From Bacteroidetes bacterium UBA7662 (lineage in GTDB: Bacteria > Bacteroidota > Bacteroidia > UBA7662), in contig DLHS01000018.1 of NCBI GenBank assembly GCA_002483345.1, forward strand, positions 248,001 to 312,000: a stretch of DNA of 64,000 bases, in the 5' to 3' direction. Of this stretch, positions 51,980-61,535 are shown piece by piece. The stretch's first letter is position 1. Each line of letters opens with the position of its first letter. The notes under the pieces are model-generated. The model saw only the letters and a list, made by a program, of their open reading frames with translations. It did not search any database and was not told the DNA's origin. Both the position numbers and the translations under genes were made by a program.

Positions 51980-53761
51980 TCATTTTACAACTGCAAAAAA
52001 CCCGTTTAACTGCCGGCCTTCGGGTAGCGTAAGGGAATAGTAGAAGCTCCCGTCTTCCAGCTCGCGGGGTTCCCAGTCGTTGTTGTAGGCAGCCTGACTG
52101 AACACTTCCTGCCCCCAGCGATTAAATACCTGCAGTTTGCTGCCGGGATAAAATTCGAGATTCTCCACATAAAACCGGTCATTTATCCCGTCCCCGTTGG
52201 GCGTAACCACATTGAAGATTTTTACTTCTCTTTCGGGGACTTCAAAGGGTATCCAGTTGGAGTAGGATCTGTAATTGTTTGACGGAGAGATAGTCATAAT
52301 GCGTGCATGGTATTTACCCGGCTTTATAGGTTTGGTAAACTCCATGTTTGTATCGATTGTACCGGATGTTGTTTCAGGAAATTGCCATTCCTGAATATGT
52401 TCCTGATTACTTTTATACTGTAAAAAATAAAGAGGATTCTGCCACCCTTCGTAGGGAGACCACTGCATGGAAAGTGTAAGTTGCTCCGGTTCATCCGGGG
52501 GATTGTTTTCAAGCAGTATGGTCCCCAGTTCGTTCGATAACGGATTACGAAGCAGATTAATCAGGGAGAGGTTGACTTTGTAATAAATACGGCTGTCCCT
52601 GGGAAGAATCTCAGGGTATACATCCAAAAAATAACGGGCAGCCGGGTTGGGTTCCGAGTAAATTACCCGCTGATAAGAGGTATTCAGGATATTATCCCTC
52701 CGCCAAAGCAAAAAGTTACTGAACCAACTGTAATTGAGTGTATCAGGGCCTGTCCATTGTACATAGGTGGCATTTTGGTTGACTGAATCAACCGATACAT
52801 TCACCACCTGGATAGGGGTCTGATAAAGCGGACAGTTACTTACAGCTATGACAAGTGTATCAAATTCTGCCATAAACCGACCGCACCTGTTGCCTATGGT
52901 ATTGTCATCCAATCCCTTTCTGGCAACTACATAATAGTATCCATTTTGTCTTAACGGCTCAAACAAAACGAGATCAATTGATGTGGTTTGATTTTTGGCA
53001 TTGCATGTATCTGGTTGGGCTGAAAGAATTTGAATAAGGTTACCATCAGGTGAATACAATCTGAACTCCGATGCATCCTGACCTATGTTGCTGCAATTAA
53101 CACGGGAATCTAACGGGATTCTGATATGTTCTTCATAACAATAAGTATGAAGCGTATCCGCTGCGTAGGAAATACTTTTGGGCTGCCCGATGATATAGGC
53201 ACCTGCAAAATCAGCATTCGTAGGAAAAAATACGTTTGAAGGATTAGGCCCACCCAAAAATGTTATTTCCAAACCAATTACCACATCAGATGGTGTCAAA
53301 TTGAAATGTTGTATAAAATCAAGACGGGCTATGTAGCTATTGGTGCTATCGCTATGAGGAGCACAACCTGTATTGGTTACCAGAAAGCCATTACTTGCTA
53401 CTCTGGGTAATTCACTCCAGTCTGATGTGTTTACCTGATGTATGGCAGAATATATGCCGGTTGATAAGATAAGCCTTACCTCATAAAATGACAGGTTATG
53501 CATTGACTCGAGTAACAGCCCCTCATACTCAAGGTCGGAAGAAGACCAACCCTGACAGAAAGTACCTGAAATTTTAGATTGGTAGGGAAAATTAGTATGT
53601 ACCAGTACATCAGGAAACCCGGTAATATAAGAAGCGTCGCAACCGGTGGGATGGTTATAAATCTCAATAAGGCAATCCGTTAGGTTATACCCTCCTAATG
53701 TCTGGCCCCTTGCAGTCCAAAACAGGCTTGTTAACAGAAATAGCAAGCAATACCTCTTCAT
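51980..53761 (-). CDS. T9SS-secreted protein with type B (gliding-type) sorting domain
   Basis: A 593-residue precursor with signal peptide (about 1-19, ending ARGQ). The C-terminus is a complete CHU_C/gliding motility-associated domain: 'VVTPNGDGINDRFYVENL', 'QVFNRWGQEVF', 'DGSFYYSLTL' (about 510-593). The body is beta-rich with cysteines, no catalytic motif seen. It is probably cell-surface attached. A terminator separates it from the upstream giant gene. Confidence 0.88.
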   Translation of the reverse strand: MKRYCLLFLLTSLFWTARGQTLGGYNLTDCLIEIYNHPTGCDASYITGFPDVLVHTNFPYQSKISGTFCQGWSSSDLEYEGLLLESMHNLSFYEVRLILSTGIYSAIHQVNTSDWSELPRVASNGFLVTNTGCAPHSDSTNSYIARLDFIQHFNLTPSDVVIGLEITFLGGPNPSNVFFPTNADFAGAYIIGQPKSISYAADTLHTYCYEEHIRIPLDSRVNCSNIGQDASEFRLYSPDGNLIQILSAQPDTCNAKNQTTSIDLVLFEPLRQNGYYYVVARKGLDDNTIGNRCGRFMAEFDTLVIAVSNCPLYQTPIQVVNVSVDSVNQNATYVQWTGPDTLNYSWFSNFLLWRRDNILNTSYQRVIYSEPNPAARYFLDVYPEILPRDSRIYYKVNLSLINLLRNPLSNELGTILLENNPPDEPEQLTLSMQWSPYEGWQNPLYFLQYKSNQEHIQEWQFPETTSGTIDTNMEFTKPIKPGKYHARIMTISPSNNYRSYSNWIPFEVPEREVKIFNVVTPNGDGINDRFYVENLEFYPGSKLQVFNRWGQEVFSQAAYNNDWEPRELEDGSFYYSLTLPEGRQLNGFFAVVK

Positions 53762-53780
53762 TTTTTATTTGGCTTAGAAA

Positions 53781-53805
53781 AAGCGCCCCTTGTTCAGGGG
53801 CGCTT
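53781..53805 (-). terminator. Rho-independent terminator of the 1707-residue protein gene
   Basis: On the minus strand AAGCGCCCC/GGGGCGCTT, a 9-bp stem with a 7-nt loop, followed by TTTC. It starts 13 nt after the stop codon of the giant gene and 20 nt before the next gene's ATG. Confidence 0.85.
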
Positions 53806-53818
53806 ACCCAAAAAACAT

Positions 53819-56800
53819 TTAGCGACTTATCAAGAATCTGCGAACTGTTTGTTCTCCTTTTTGACTTTTTATGATCACAGCATACATACCTTCTGCCAAA
53901 TCGAGGTTCAGTGCAAACAAATTGGCACCTGCATTTACTTCCAGTTGCTGAACATATACCTTCCTTCCTCTTGCATCTAACACCTGCAAGTGTATAGGAT
54001 CTGCTGCTGCAAGCTCAAAGGCAATATGAACCACCCCTGTACTTGGATTCGGATAGAGCTTTATATCACTCATTCCAACGATCTCATCTACACCAACATT
54101 CGTAAACTGATAGCAGTTTGAAGTATCCACACAACCATTCTGCGTTACTATCACGGCATAGTTTCCATTCAGACTAACGGTATAGTCCCTGTTTGTAGCT
54201 CCGGCCAACGGACTTAAACTATTACAGTTTAGCCACTGATACGTCGCGTTTGAAGCATTTGCGGTGAGGGTAAGTCCATTCACATTAACAGCAGTATCAA
54301 CAGGTGTAACGGTGAGGGTCAGGGCAATCACTGAGTCACAACCAAAACTGTTTTGAAAAGTATTGTTATAGGTACCACTTGTCGTAAGTGATTGGCCGCC
54401 GAAATCATACACGGCACCCTGGCAAATAGTAGCGGTTGTCGCAGCACTGTGAACCGGGTTTACACTCAACTGGAGTGAAACCGTGGAATCACAACCTGTT
54501 CCAGTCTGATAAGTATTGGTATAGGTACCGGCTGTAGTCAAGGTCTGGGAATCGAAAGTATAACTATCTCCCTGACAAATGGCAGCCGTAATATTGGTCG
54601 TAATCACATTGCTTACCTGCAGCGTGAGGATTACGGTAGAATCACAACCCGTTGCATTCTGGAACAGCCCCGAGTAGACACCTGCGGTAGTAAGCGTCTG
54701 ACCACCGAAAACCAGACTTGTTCCCTGACAAATACCCATACTAACCGAATCAGTGGTTGATGGACAAAACTCATGAGCGCCCATGTCCGGGAACTGGGCA
54801 TCGCGGAGCGCCCCTGAAAAGTCAGTAGTCACATAGGATACTGGTAAAGCACTACCATTCAGTGCCGAATGGTTGGGAACATAATCCGGATAAGCAGGCA
54901 CCCTGAAAAGCGGATCCACACTTACGCTCAAAGAATCATAGCTACCCGCAATACGGGTCTGGTTCTGCCAGTCTGCCAGGGTAGGGAAAGCGGTAACCGA
55001 GTTAATAATTCCGAAAAATCCAAGCGTATCTGCCAGACCAACCGGACCCTGCTGAATGCTGCCGGGTGCATCTACATAAAAATTATTGTTATCGGAAGTA
55101 AAAGTGGTATTGGAAAGGGTGTCTTTAATCAGCATGCCGAGTTTCCAGCCGCTGCCCCCTTTTTTGACGACCACATTGTTGTTTTTGATAACCATATCCG
55201 TAACAATACCATCAAGACGAATGCCCTCTGCTGGCCCTGATCGCGCCGCTATGTGATCCAACACAATTGTATTGTTGATTATTTCTGCCCGGTGAGCAGC
55301 CCTGGTATATACGCCAACAGTATGTTCCTTGCTATTATTTAAATTATATATCAGATTATTATAGACATAGTTGCGTCCCGGTTCCAGAATAGATCCTGGA
55401 TTATTATTGGTCAGGTCGATTCCGATGGCGTGGGAGGTGTCGTTATCTCCGGCGGAGGTATGGCTATCATGGAAGCGATTGTTCCTTACTATAGTGCCGG
55501 ATGTATTGCCGGTAAGATAAATTCCGATAAAACCGAAGGATTCATCCTCAGCCCAATCCGTCCGATGAACATCATTATTCTCTACAAGATTATTTAATGC
55601 ACTGTCCATATAAATACCATACTCATCAAAATCCGTTATTTCGTTGTTTGAAATAATGTTATTATCAGAAGTTGAAGTTAATTGGATTCCAGTATAACCG
55701 CCCCTGATGAGGTTTGAGTGAATCAAATTATAGTTTGCCTCATTGGCAGAATACCTGGACGACTGATCTGTGCTGGCACTGGTTACAATTCCAATGTTAT
55801 CACTTCTCCCGATAGCACTACTCAAATCTATTATATTATGTTCTATAACATTACTATCAGCACCATTTCTCAATTGTATGCCTCTGAGATAGGTGGAATT
55901 TAAGGGTTTAATGTAGAAATTCTTTAATGTGACGTGCCTGGCTCCATCAAACAAAACCATACGGGTGATTGCAAACAGGCCAGAGGCGGCATAGGTAAGG
56001 GTGTCGCCTTGCCCGTCAAATACAACGGTATTAACTGCACTTGCTCCAGGAATAGCGTAAATATCAATGGTCCGATTTAAAGTATTCCCTGGGAAATCTG
56101 CAGAAAACGTTACAGGACCCGAAATCCCGGCGCAGGCCAATATTTTGAATAATTCAGGTAAATCCGGATAGTCAGATGTTGGTCCACCCATCGTATAGGT
56201 CCCTGCCGGAATCGGCAGACAAAACGTAAAAGTCAGGGAATCGTTGGAGGACAAACTATCTGTTTGCCCATTGGGGAGTGAGGACCATATGCTTAACAAA
56301 GGTGTTCCAGTCATCGGTAGAGTAAGAGAAGAAGAAAAATAAAAATCAGCAGTATCACCAAATGCCAGGTTTCCATTGAATACTTCAGTTATTATGGGGC
56401 CATTGGCAAATTGATAATGCATATTGGCTGTCCTCAGTGTGTCGTAACCATAATTAATAAACCTGTACGCAACACCATGCACAGAACCTGGAATGGCAGC
56501 TGCCACAGTGGGTGAAATGACCTCATAGGCATAGATATCTTGTTGAGGAATGTTAATTGCCCGTTCATAGGCACCTATTGAAGGTGCTGTAGCACTCCGT
56601 GAATTTCCATTCACATCTGTTGTAATTCCTGCCACGGGTATACCGGCCGCCAATATTGGTGAACCGGGTAAGGGAATAATAATGTCATCCCTGAAAAAAA
56701 GTGGATCAGCAATAAAAGAATTGGCATCCTGACCTGTCTGGGTCCTCCATTGTACCAGACTATCAATATCACCGGTACCTACCCTGGCAAATTTTATGGC

Positions 56801-58942
56801 CATAGGGTTGTAAAAATCATTGTAGTCACTGGTGAGTATACCCGGAATGTAATTATTGCTGTTACTGTGTCTGTTAATACAAAAATTTCTCAATTCAAAA
56901 CCTGGAGGAAAATTAGCAGCAGAATTAACCCTAAATACGTTGTTTACAAACGAAAATGCACTGAACGCAGGCGTTCCCGAGGTAAAATCACTAATTGTAA
57001 TCAACGCATCCTCATTACTACTGGAATCACGAACACTTGATATGATATTAAACGAGTTATTAAAAACTTCTAATGAACCAGGCCCTCCCAAAAGACTTAC
57101 AGCTGCCGACTCTATGCGGATTGCTGTTGGCGTGAGGGTGCTAGCGTAATGTACACTGACAACATTGTTAAATACTTTGTTGTTCGATCCTGAAAAATCT
57201 CCTATTTCGAAGCAATCAGATCTCAATGTGCCGTATATTCTATTATTCGACAAGGTTATATTGCTCGACCTATTTACACGCATGCCGCTTCCACCATTAC
57301 CTCCTGAAGTAGCCAGTGCCATGTTATTATCAATATTTACCCGGTTACATTTTTCTAAAGTTATAGGTGTTGAGTAAGTATTCTCAAATGTGTTGTTAAT
57401 AATGTCTATTCCTGCTGAAATCCCCACCGGATCTGCAAAAACCTCTACTCCACGATTCCCAAGTTTAAACTCATTATTAGAAATTAGAACATTATCACAA
57501 TCAGAAGATAAAAATAACAGATTATTGTCTGCCCCATTTGTCCCTGGCATTCCGATTAATTTACAGCCTGTCAACGCAAAATTATCGGCATCTTTTAGAA
57601 TAATATTATTGTTTTCTGGGGCAGGAATGGGCGATGAGTCAGTCCTAACGAATGTAAGGCCATTTAGGGTCACATTTGGTGTCTGTGTAACTTTAAATAC
57701 AGGACCTGCTCCGCCATTATGAATAATCACAGAATCTGCGTTCCCCGAAGCTGTCAAAAAACTTATGCTGTTTGTCTGACTTCCTGCTACATCGCTCAAA
57801 GTAAAATTGCCGGTATAAGTTCCATTAGCCAGTGAAAATTGAACCGATCCGGCTATACCACTGCAATTAAGGGTATCAATAACGTCATTTAAGGACTGGA
57901 AATCGGCAGAAGGTCCACCAACTGTATACACACCTCCAGCTAAGGCTGTACCACAATAATTCACGACCAAAGTATCATTAACCGGATATATATCTGCACC
58001 CGCCCCATTCAGGTTGGTCACCCATACTTTCAGTTCAAATGCTCCTCCTGAGGCTGGCATGGTAATCGGGTTCGTGAATGAATGTTGTAAGAAATTGTCA
58101 GGCGTCAGATTACCCGTCCAGCTTTCTATTACAGGTGTTCCATTATTAAGGCTATAGCCAATATTAGCCGATGTTATGGCCGAGTTGCCTCCGTTAAAAA
58201 AACGCAGACTTACCGGTACAGAAGCACCTGCGGATACCGGGTAAACCGGCGACAGTATTTCCTGTACGCCTGCCTCAGCCCCTGGAAAAAGATAGTAAAT
58301 ACGTATGTTGGGCCGATTATTACTACGATTAGCTGCAAAATTTACAGTTGCCAGGTTGGGATTATAACTTGTGGCCGTCACTCCTGCAGCCAAACCTGGT
58401 TTGTTTTCATATTGAAAACGGATTAACCCAGTACCCTGCCCCAGACCAAAATACCGGGCAAGTACCTTCAGATTCCCTCCAGTATAGGTAAAATAGTTTG
58501 CAGGTTGCAATGAATGAGCTATCCAGCCTCCACCTGCAGGTAAAGAATAATCACTATCAATTCTAACGGCAGTAGCTGAGGCAAGATGGCTGCTGAAGTT
58601 ATTTCCGGTGGTAATAGGTATAGTAGCATCCCCTGTATTGGCCATGTATAGATTAAGGATATCACCTCCATTAATACTGGGTGCCCCACTCTCTGCCTGC
58701 CAGTCTAAGCGTGTGATTATAGCCCCGTTAGGTAAGCCAAGTTCTGTAGATCCGAACAAATAAACATAATTGGCACTGAATGGCGGAGCAGTCGGACTAA
58801 CTATTTCATTGACTTGCTGAAACACCGGACCATAAAAATGAGATTGCTGAGCCGTGTTCATACCTATCTGATTGTAATGCTGCGCATCAACAGAGAGGTA
58901 AGCACTCAACATTCCGATAAGAATGAGGTAAAATTTTTTCAT
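53819..58942 (-). CDS. Giant T9SS-secreted beta-helix surface protein (type A sorting domain)
   Basis: A 1707-residue precursor with signal peptide (about 1-20). Two large similar modules (about 228-790 and 800-1430) each have a CARDB-like beta domain, the motif 'YT(V/M)GGP(S/T)..(F/Y)..L', and a right-handed parallel beta-helix rich in N-N and 'I.NN.(F/I)' steps. Three tandem units of about 46 residues with 'ICQG..Y.F.GQ.LTT.G.Y' and 'GCDST' follow (about 1440-1590), then a type A sorting domain starting 'KLYPNPSTGVVHI'. Likely an adhesin or polysaccharide-acting surface protein; no catalytic residues were identified. Confidence 0.87.
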   Translation of the reverse strand: MKKFYLILIGMLSAYLSVDAQHYNQIGMNTAQQSHFYGPVFQQVNEIVSPTAPPFSANYVYLFGSTELGLPNGAIITRLDWQAESGAPSINGGDILNLYMANTGDATIPITTGNNFSSHLASATAVRIDSDYSLPAGGGWIAHSLQPANYFTYTGGNLKVLARYFGLGQGTGLIRFQYENKPGLAAGVTATSYNPNLATVNFAANRSNNRPNIRIYYLFPGAEAGVQEILSPVYPVSAGASVPVSLRFFNGGNSAITSANIGYSLNNGTPVIESWTGNLTPDNFLQHSFTNPITMPASGGAFELKVWVTNLNGAGADIYPVNDTLVVNYCGTALAGGVYTVGGPSADFQSLNDVIDTLNCSGIAGSVQFSLANGTYTGNFTLSDVAGSQTNSISFLTASGNADSVIIHNGGAGPVFKVTQTPNVTLNGLTFVRTDSSPIPAPENNNIILKDADNFALTGCKLIGMPGTNGADNNLLFLSSDCDNVLISNNEFKLGNRGVEVFADPVGISAGIDIINNTFENTYSTPITLEKCNRVNIDNNMALATSGGNGGSGMRVNRSSNITLSNNRIYGTLRSDCFEIGDFSGSNNKVFNNVVSVHYASTLTPTAIRIESAAVSLLGGPGSLEVFNNSFNIISSVRDSSSNEDALITISDFTSGTPAFSAFSFVNNVFRVNSAANFPPGFELRNFCINRHSNSNNYIPGILTSDYNDFYNPMAIKFARVGTGDIDSLVQWRTQTGQDANSFIADPLFFRDDIIIPLPGSPILAAGIPVAGITTDVNGNSRSATAPSIGAYERAINIPQQDIYAYEVISPTVAAAIPGSVHGVAYRFINYGYDTLRTANMHYQFANGPIITEVFNGNLAFGDTADFYFSSSLTLPMTGTPLLSIWSSLPNGQTDSLSSNDSLTFTFCLPIPAGTYTMGGPTSDYPDLPELFKILACAGISGPVTFSADFPGNTLNRTIDIYAIPGASAVNTVVFDGQGDTLTYAASGLFAITRMVLFDGARHVTLKNFYIKPLNSTYLRGIQLRNGADSNVIEHNIIDLSSAIGRSDNIGIVTSASTDQSSRYSANEANYNLIHSNLIRGGYTGIQLTSTSDNNIISNNEITDFDEYGIYMDSALNNLVENNDVHRTDWAEDESFGFIGIYLTGNTSGTIVRNNRFHDSHTSAGDNDTSHAIGIDLTNNNPGSILEPGRNYVYNNLIYNLNNSKEHTVGVYTRAAHRAEIINNTIVLDHIAARSGPAEGIRLDGIVTDMVIKNNNVVVKKGGSGWKLGMLIKDTLSNTTFTSDNNNFYVDAPGSIQQGPVGLADTLGFFGIINSVTAFPTLADWQNQTRIAGSYDSLSVSVDPLFRVPAYPDYVPNHSALNGSALPVSYVTTDFSGALRDAQFPDMGAHEFCPSTTDSVSMGICQGTSLVFGGQTLTTAGVYSGLFQNATGCDSTVILTLQVSNVITTNITAAICQGDSYTFDSQTLTTAGTYTNTYQTGTGCDSTVSLQLSVNPVHSAATTATICQGAVYDFGGQSLTTSGTYNNTFQNSFGCDSVIALTLTVTPVDTAVNVNGLTLTANASNATYQWLNCNSLSPLAGATNRDYTVSLNGNYAVIVTQNGCVDTSNCYQFTNVGVDEIVGMSDIKLYPNPSTGVVHIAFELAAADPIHLQVLDARGRKVYVQQLEVNAGANLFALNLDLAEGMYAVIIKSQKGEQTVRRFLISR

Positions 58943-59266
58943 TTGAAAACCTTTTAAGTTTAGAGGAAGGATAGATTTCGTTTGACGGTACCTTTTGGCA
59001 ATCGTCTATTCCAAAACTACCCAAGCCTCATGGCAAAGCACTATTTTGGCTAAGGACAAAAAGAGGACAATATAAAATACTGAATATCAGATAATTGCAT
59101 TTTTATAAAAAAAGCAAAGTAATGTTTCACATCATCTGATGACGTAAAAATGACATTTTAGCAAACTCACAAAATTAGCCCTGTCCTATCTCTGATAAAA
59201 TAACAGCTTTTTTTACCGGAAGATCATCCATAAGCATCAACAGAAACAACCAATGAGGCAAGAATA
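58943..59266. other. Intergenic region upstream of the giant gene
   Basis: 324 bp without a gene. On the minus strand it holds two exact TAnnTTTG elements, TAGTTTTG at 59019-59012 (69 nt before the ATG) and TAATTTTG at 59177-59170, neither with a clear -33 partner. AT-rich; no hairpin of note. Confidence 0.45.
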
Positions 59267-61066
59267 TCAGGAGAAAACAGCCTCTTCCTCTTGTTTTCCT
59301 GTACCTCCATACGGTGTATCCTGTAACTCATTCACCAAAGCCAGCATTTCTTTGTGATTACTGAACCCAAGTTTTTTTCTAAGCCGCCACCTGGTTTTCC
59401 GTACCGAAGGTATATTAATACCCAACATGCTTGCTATCTCCGGTACAGCCAGGTTCAGTCGGGCCAAAACCAGGAAGCGGATTTCAGAGGCGGTTAAATC
59501 TGGTAGTTCGTGTTGCAACACCTGAATAAAGCCGGGATGCACTTTTTCAAACAATCGTTTGAATTCAATCCAGTCTTCTTCTGTCAGAATAATGGAGTCG
59601 TACAATTGCTCCAGTAACTGTACATTTTTGGATTTCTCAGCATCGTTAAGTGCTGAAACCGGATGTTGTATCTCCAGCTTTTCCTGCATTTGTTCAATCA
59701 GGCGATTTTTCTCCCGTATCCCCTCAATAAAAAAGGTGAGCTTATTCCGGTAGTTTCTGGCTTGTTCTTCTGCCCTTTGCTTTTCAAGCAACAGAATGTG
59801 CTGTTTCCTGCGCTGGCGCATCCTGAGACTGTAGAGCATACCACTTAAAAGTAGCAATACAAGTCCCGAAATAATCCAGCTTGAATTCCTTAAAATACGC
59901 TGCCGGCTGTTTTCTTTTTCAAGCAGTTTTTTTTCAGTCATATAGCTTTCGGCTGCCAACTGCGCTTCCTGATTAATCAACATAACAGCACCATTTTGTT
60001 CAATGACTTTTTCCCTCAAATCAACAAAAGAATCCAGATAAAGATTGGCTGTAGCGAACTGCCTTTCAAGCTGGTAAAGCCTTGCTAAATGCTTGTAGTA
60101 AGCTGTCATAGTCTCATCGCTTGTAATAGGATATCTTGCAATATATTCCTGAAGTTCCTGCTTTTTGGACCGTGCATCTGTAAGATTGTTCATAGCCAGA
60201 TCTACTCGAATCCCCTCCAGCAATGCTCTGGTAGCACAGTTATGACAGCCATTTTTAACATTCAGTTGCCAGGCCTGCTCTATCAAAGGTTTGGCTGTTT
60301 CATAATCACCCTTTTCTGCATAGGTAATTGCAATATTAGCAACATAAAAACCTAAAAAAGCAGCAGAATCTGAACTCTCCCTAGCTAATTGAAGAGCTTT
60401 ACGGAAATGATACAAAGCAGAATCGTAGTTATGCCTTCCTTTCCATATTTTACCCATAGTGTTATGGAGTGTATGATCTGTTTCCTTGTCAGATTCACTG
60501 TAAACCATGGCCTTTTGCATATAAAAAAAAGCCTTGTCATAATTTTCAAACATGAAATATACTTCTGCAATTCTATGAAGTGGCAGGTATATATTCTCGT
60601 AATTCTCAAAACCAATATCTTCAAGCAATTTGAAAGATTTAACGAGGTAAGTAACGCCCTCCTTAACCTCCCCAACTTCTACAAGCATATATCCTAACCC
60701 ATTATTCATACGAGCTATGTAGTGTTTCAGTTCATAGGCTTCTGCCAGTTCCAGAGCTTGACGGTAATAGTTCAAAGCAACAGGGGGGCATATCCTGTTA
60801 AAGAAATCAATATGATATTCTGCTTTTTTTATTATTGTATTTACTTCAAGCTCTTTATGATTATTCGTGCGGGCAATTTTTATGAGCTCATCCAAAGCTG
60901 ACATGGCTTCAGCTGTATCAAGCTGCATCACTTTTGCTTTGTATATTTTTTTAGACAGTTCTATTCGCTCTGCCTTGGGGACCAAAAACAGGCTATCCCA
61001 TACCCCTGCCTTTAACGGCATCACTGCCGTCATCGATAAGATTACTGCCAACAGGATTCTGTACAT
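59267..61066 (-). CDS. Membrane-spanning TPR regulator with C-terminal LuxR-like HTH
   Basis: A 599-residue protein: signal peptide or first helix (1-20), TPR repeats (about 85-350), one membrane segment (396-413), a coiled coil (about 415-465), and a helix-turn-helix (524-567; 'LTASEIRFLVLARLNLAVPEIASMLGI' split as LTASEIRFLVLARL and NLAVPEIASMLGI, then SVRKTRWRLRKKLG). The layout puts the TPR sensor in the periplasm and the DNA-binding domain in the cytoplasm. It has no receiver or kinase domain. It lies upstream of the giant surface protein gene on the same strand and may control it. Confidence 0.85.
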   Translation of the reverse strand: MYRILLAVILSMTAVMPLKAGVWDSLFLVPKAERIELSKKIYKAKVMQLDTAEAMSALDELIKIARTNNHKELEVNTIIKKAEYHIDFFNRICPPVALNYYRQALELAEAYELKHYIARMNNGLGYMLVEVGEVKEGVTYLVKSFKLLEDIGFENYENIYLPLHRIAEVYFMFENYDKAFFYMQKAMVYSESDKETDHTLHNTMGKIWKGRHNYDSALYHFRKALQLARESSDSAAFLGFYVANIAITYAEKGDYETAKPLIEQAWQLNVKNGCHNCATRALLEGIRVDLAMNNLTDARSKKQELQEYIARYPITSDETMTAYYKHLARLYQLERQFATANLYLDSFVDLREKVIEQNGAVMLINQEAQLAAESYMTEKKLLEKENSRQRILRNSSWIISGLVLLLLSGMLYSLRMRQRRKQHILLLEKQRAEEQARNYRNKLTFFIEGIREKNRLIEQMQEKLEIQHPVSALNDAEKSKNVQLLEQLYDSIILTEEDWIEFKRLFEKVHPGFIQVLQHELPDLTASEIRFLVLARLNLAVPEIASMLGINIPSVRKTRWRLRKKLGFSNHKEMLALVNELQDTPYGGTGKQEEEAVFS

Positions 61067-61111
61067 ACCTATAAATATAGCTAATTATGCATATCAGGTG
61101 GGTTGGAGGAG
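61067..61111. other. Short promoter region of the TPR/HTH regulator
   Basis: On the minus strand TATATTTA at about 61081-61074 is one mismatch from TAnnTTTG and lies close to the ATG at 61066. Beyond it the non-coding repeat element begins. Confidence 0.3.
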
Positions 61112-61477
61112 GCGGAGATTTTGAGAGTCGAGAAGCGAGAGTTCGAGAAGGGGTAGCCTTGGTCGTAAATTTCATCCTGAATCTAAAAGCGCTGTCCTTC
61201 TCACTCCGTGGCTTCGGGGGCCTCAGCCACCGGTATGGTACAACTGCTGAAGGGATGGTGCGACCTCCCCGCACCGGTAATTTCGGCTCCGCTCAGTCAC
61301 CGGTGCTGCGCAACCGCTGAAGAGCTGGTGCCGATCGGTAAGATGCACCCAACACAATCTGTGTAAGCGCAGCGAGCACGCAGCCCCCACCCGAGCCTGT
61401 AAGGCTCAAACAAGCACGATGACCGAGTGGTGAGCCAAATCCATCTCGCCTCTCGCCTCTCAAAATCTCGATATCTA
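61112..61477. repeat. Larger non-coding element with GAGGCGA-type terminal inverted repeats
   Basis: Left end (61114-61148) GGAGATTTTGAGAGTCGAGA... and right end (61441-61477, read on the minus strand) GTAGATATCGAGATTTTGAG plus two GAGGCGA heptamers are inverted relatives of the arms at 36.4 kb. The core of about 290 bp holds a 40-nt imperfect direct repeat (61222-61261 and 61292-61331, about 31 of 40 matches by eye, 70-bp period, containing CACCGGT and GCTGAAG). Open frames in it are short and look accidental. Confidence 0.65.
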
Positions 61478-61515
61478 CAAAAAAACCGGCGCTGCAACGA
61501 ATCACAGGCCGGTTT
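61478..61515 (-). terminator. Terminator of the efp-accB-accC operon
   Basis: On the minus strand AAACCGGC/GCCGGTTT (61508-61515 with 61483-61490) followed by TTTTTTT-like run ending near 61479. It lies 21 nt after the accC stop codon. Confidence 0.8.
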
Positions 61516-61535
61516 GGACAAACAAATAAGTAGGT

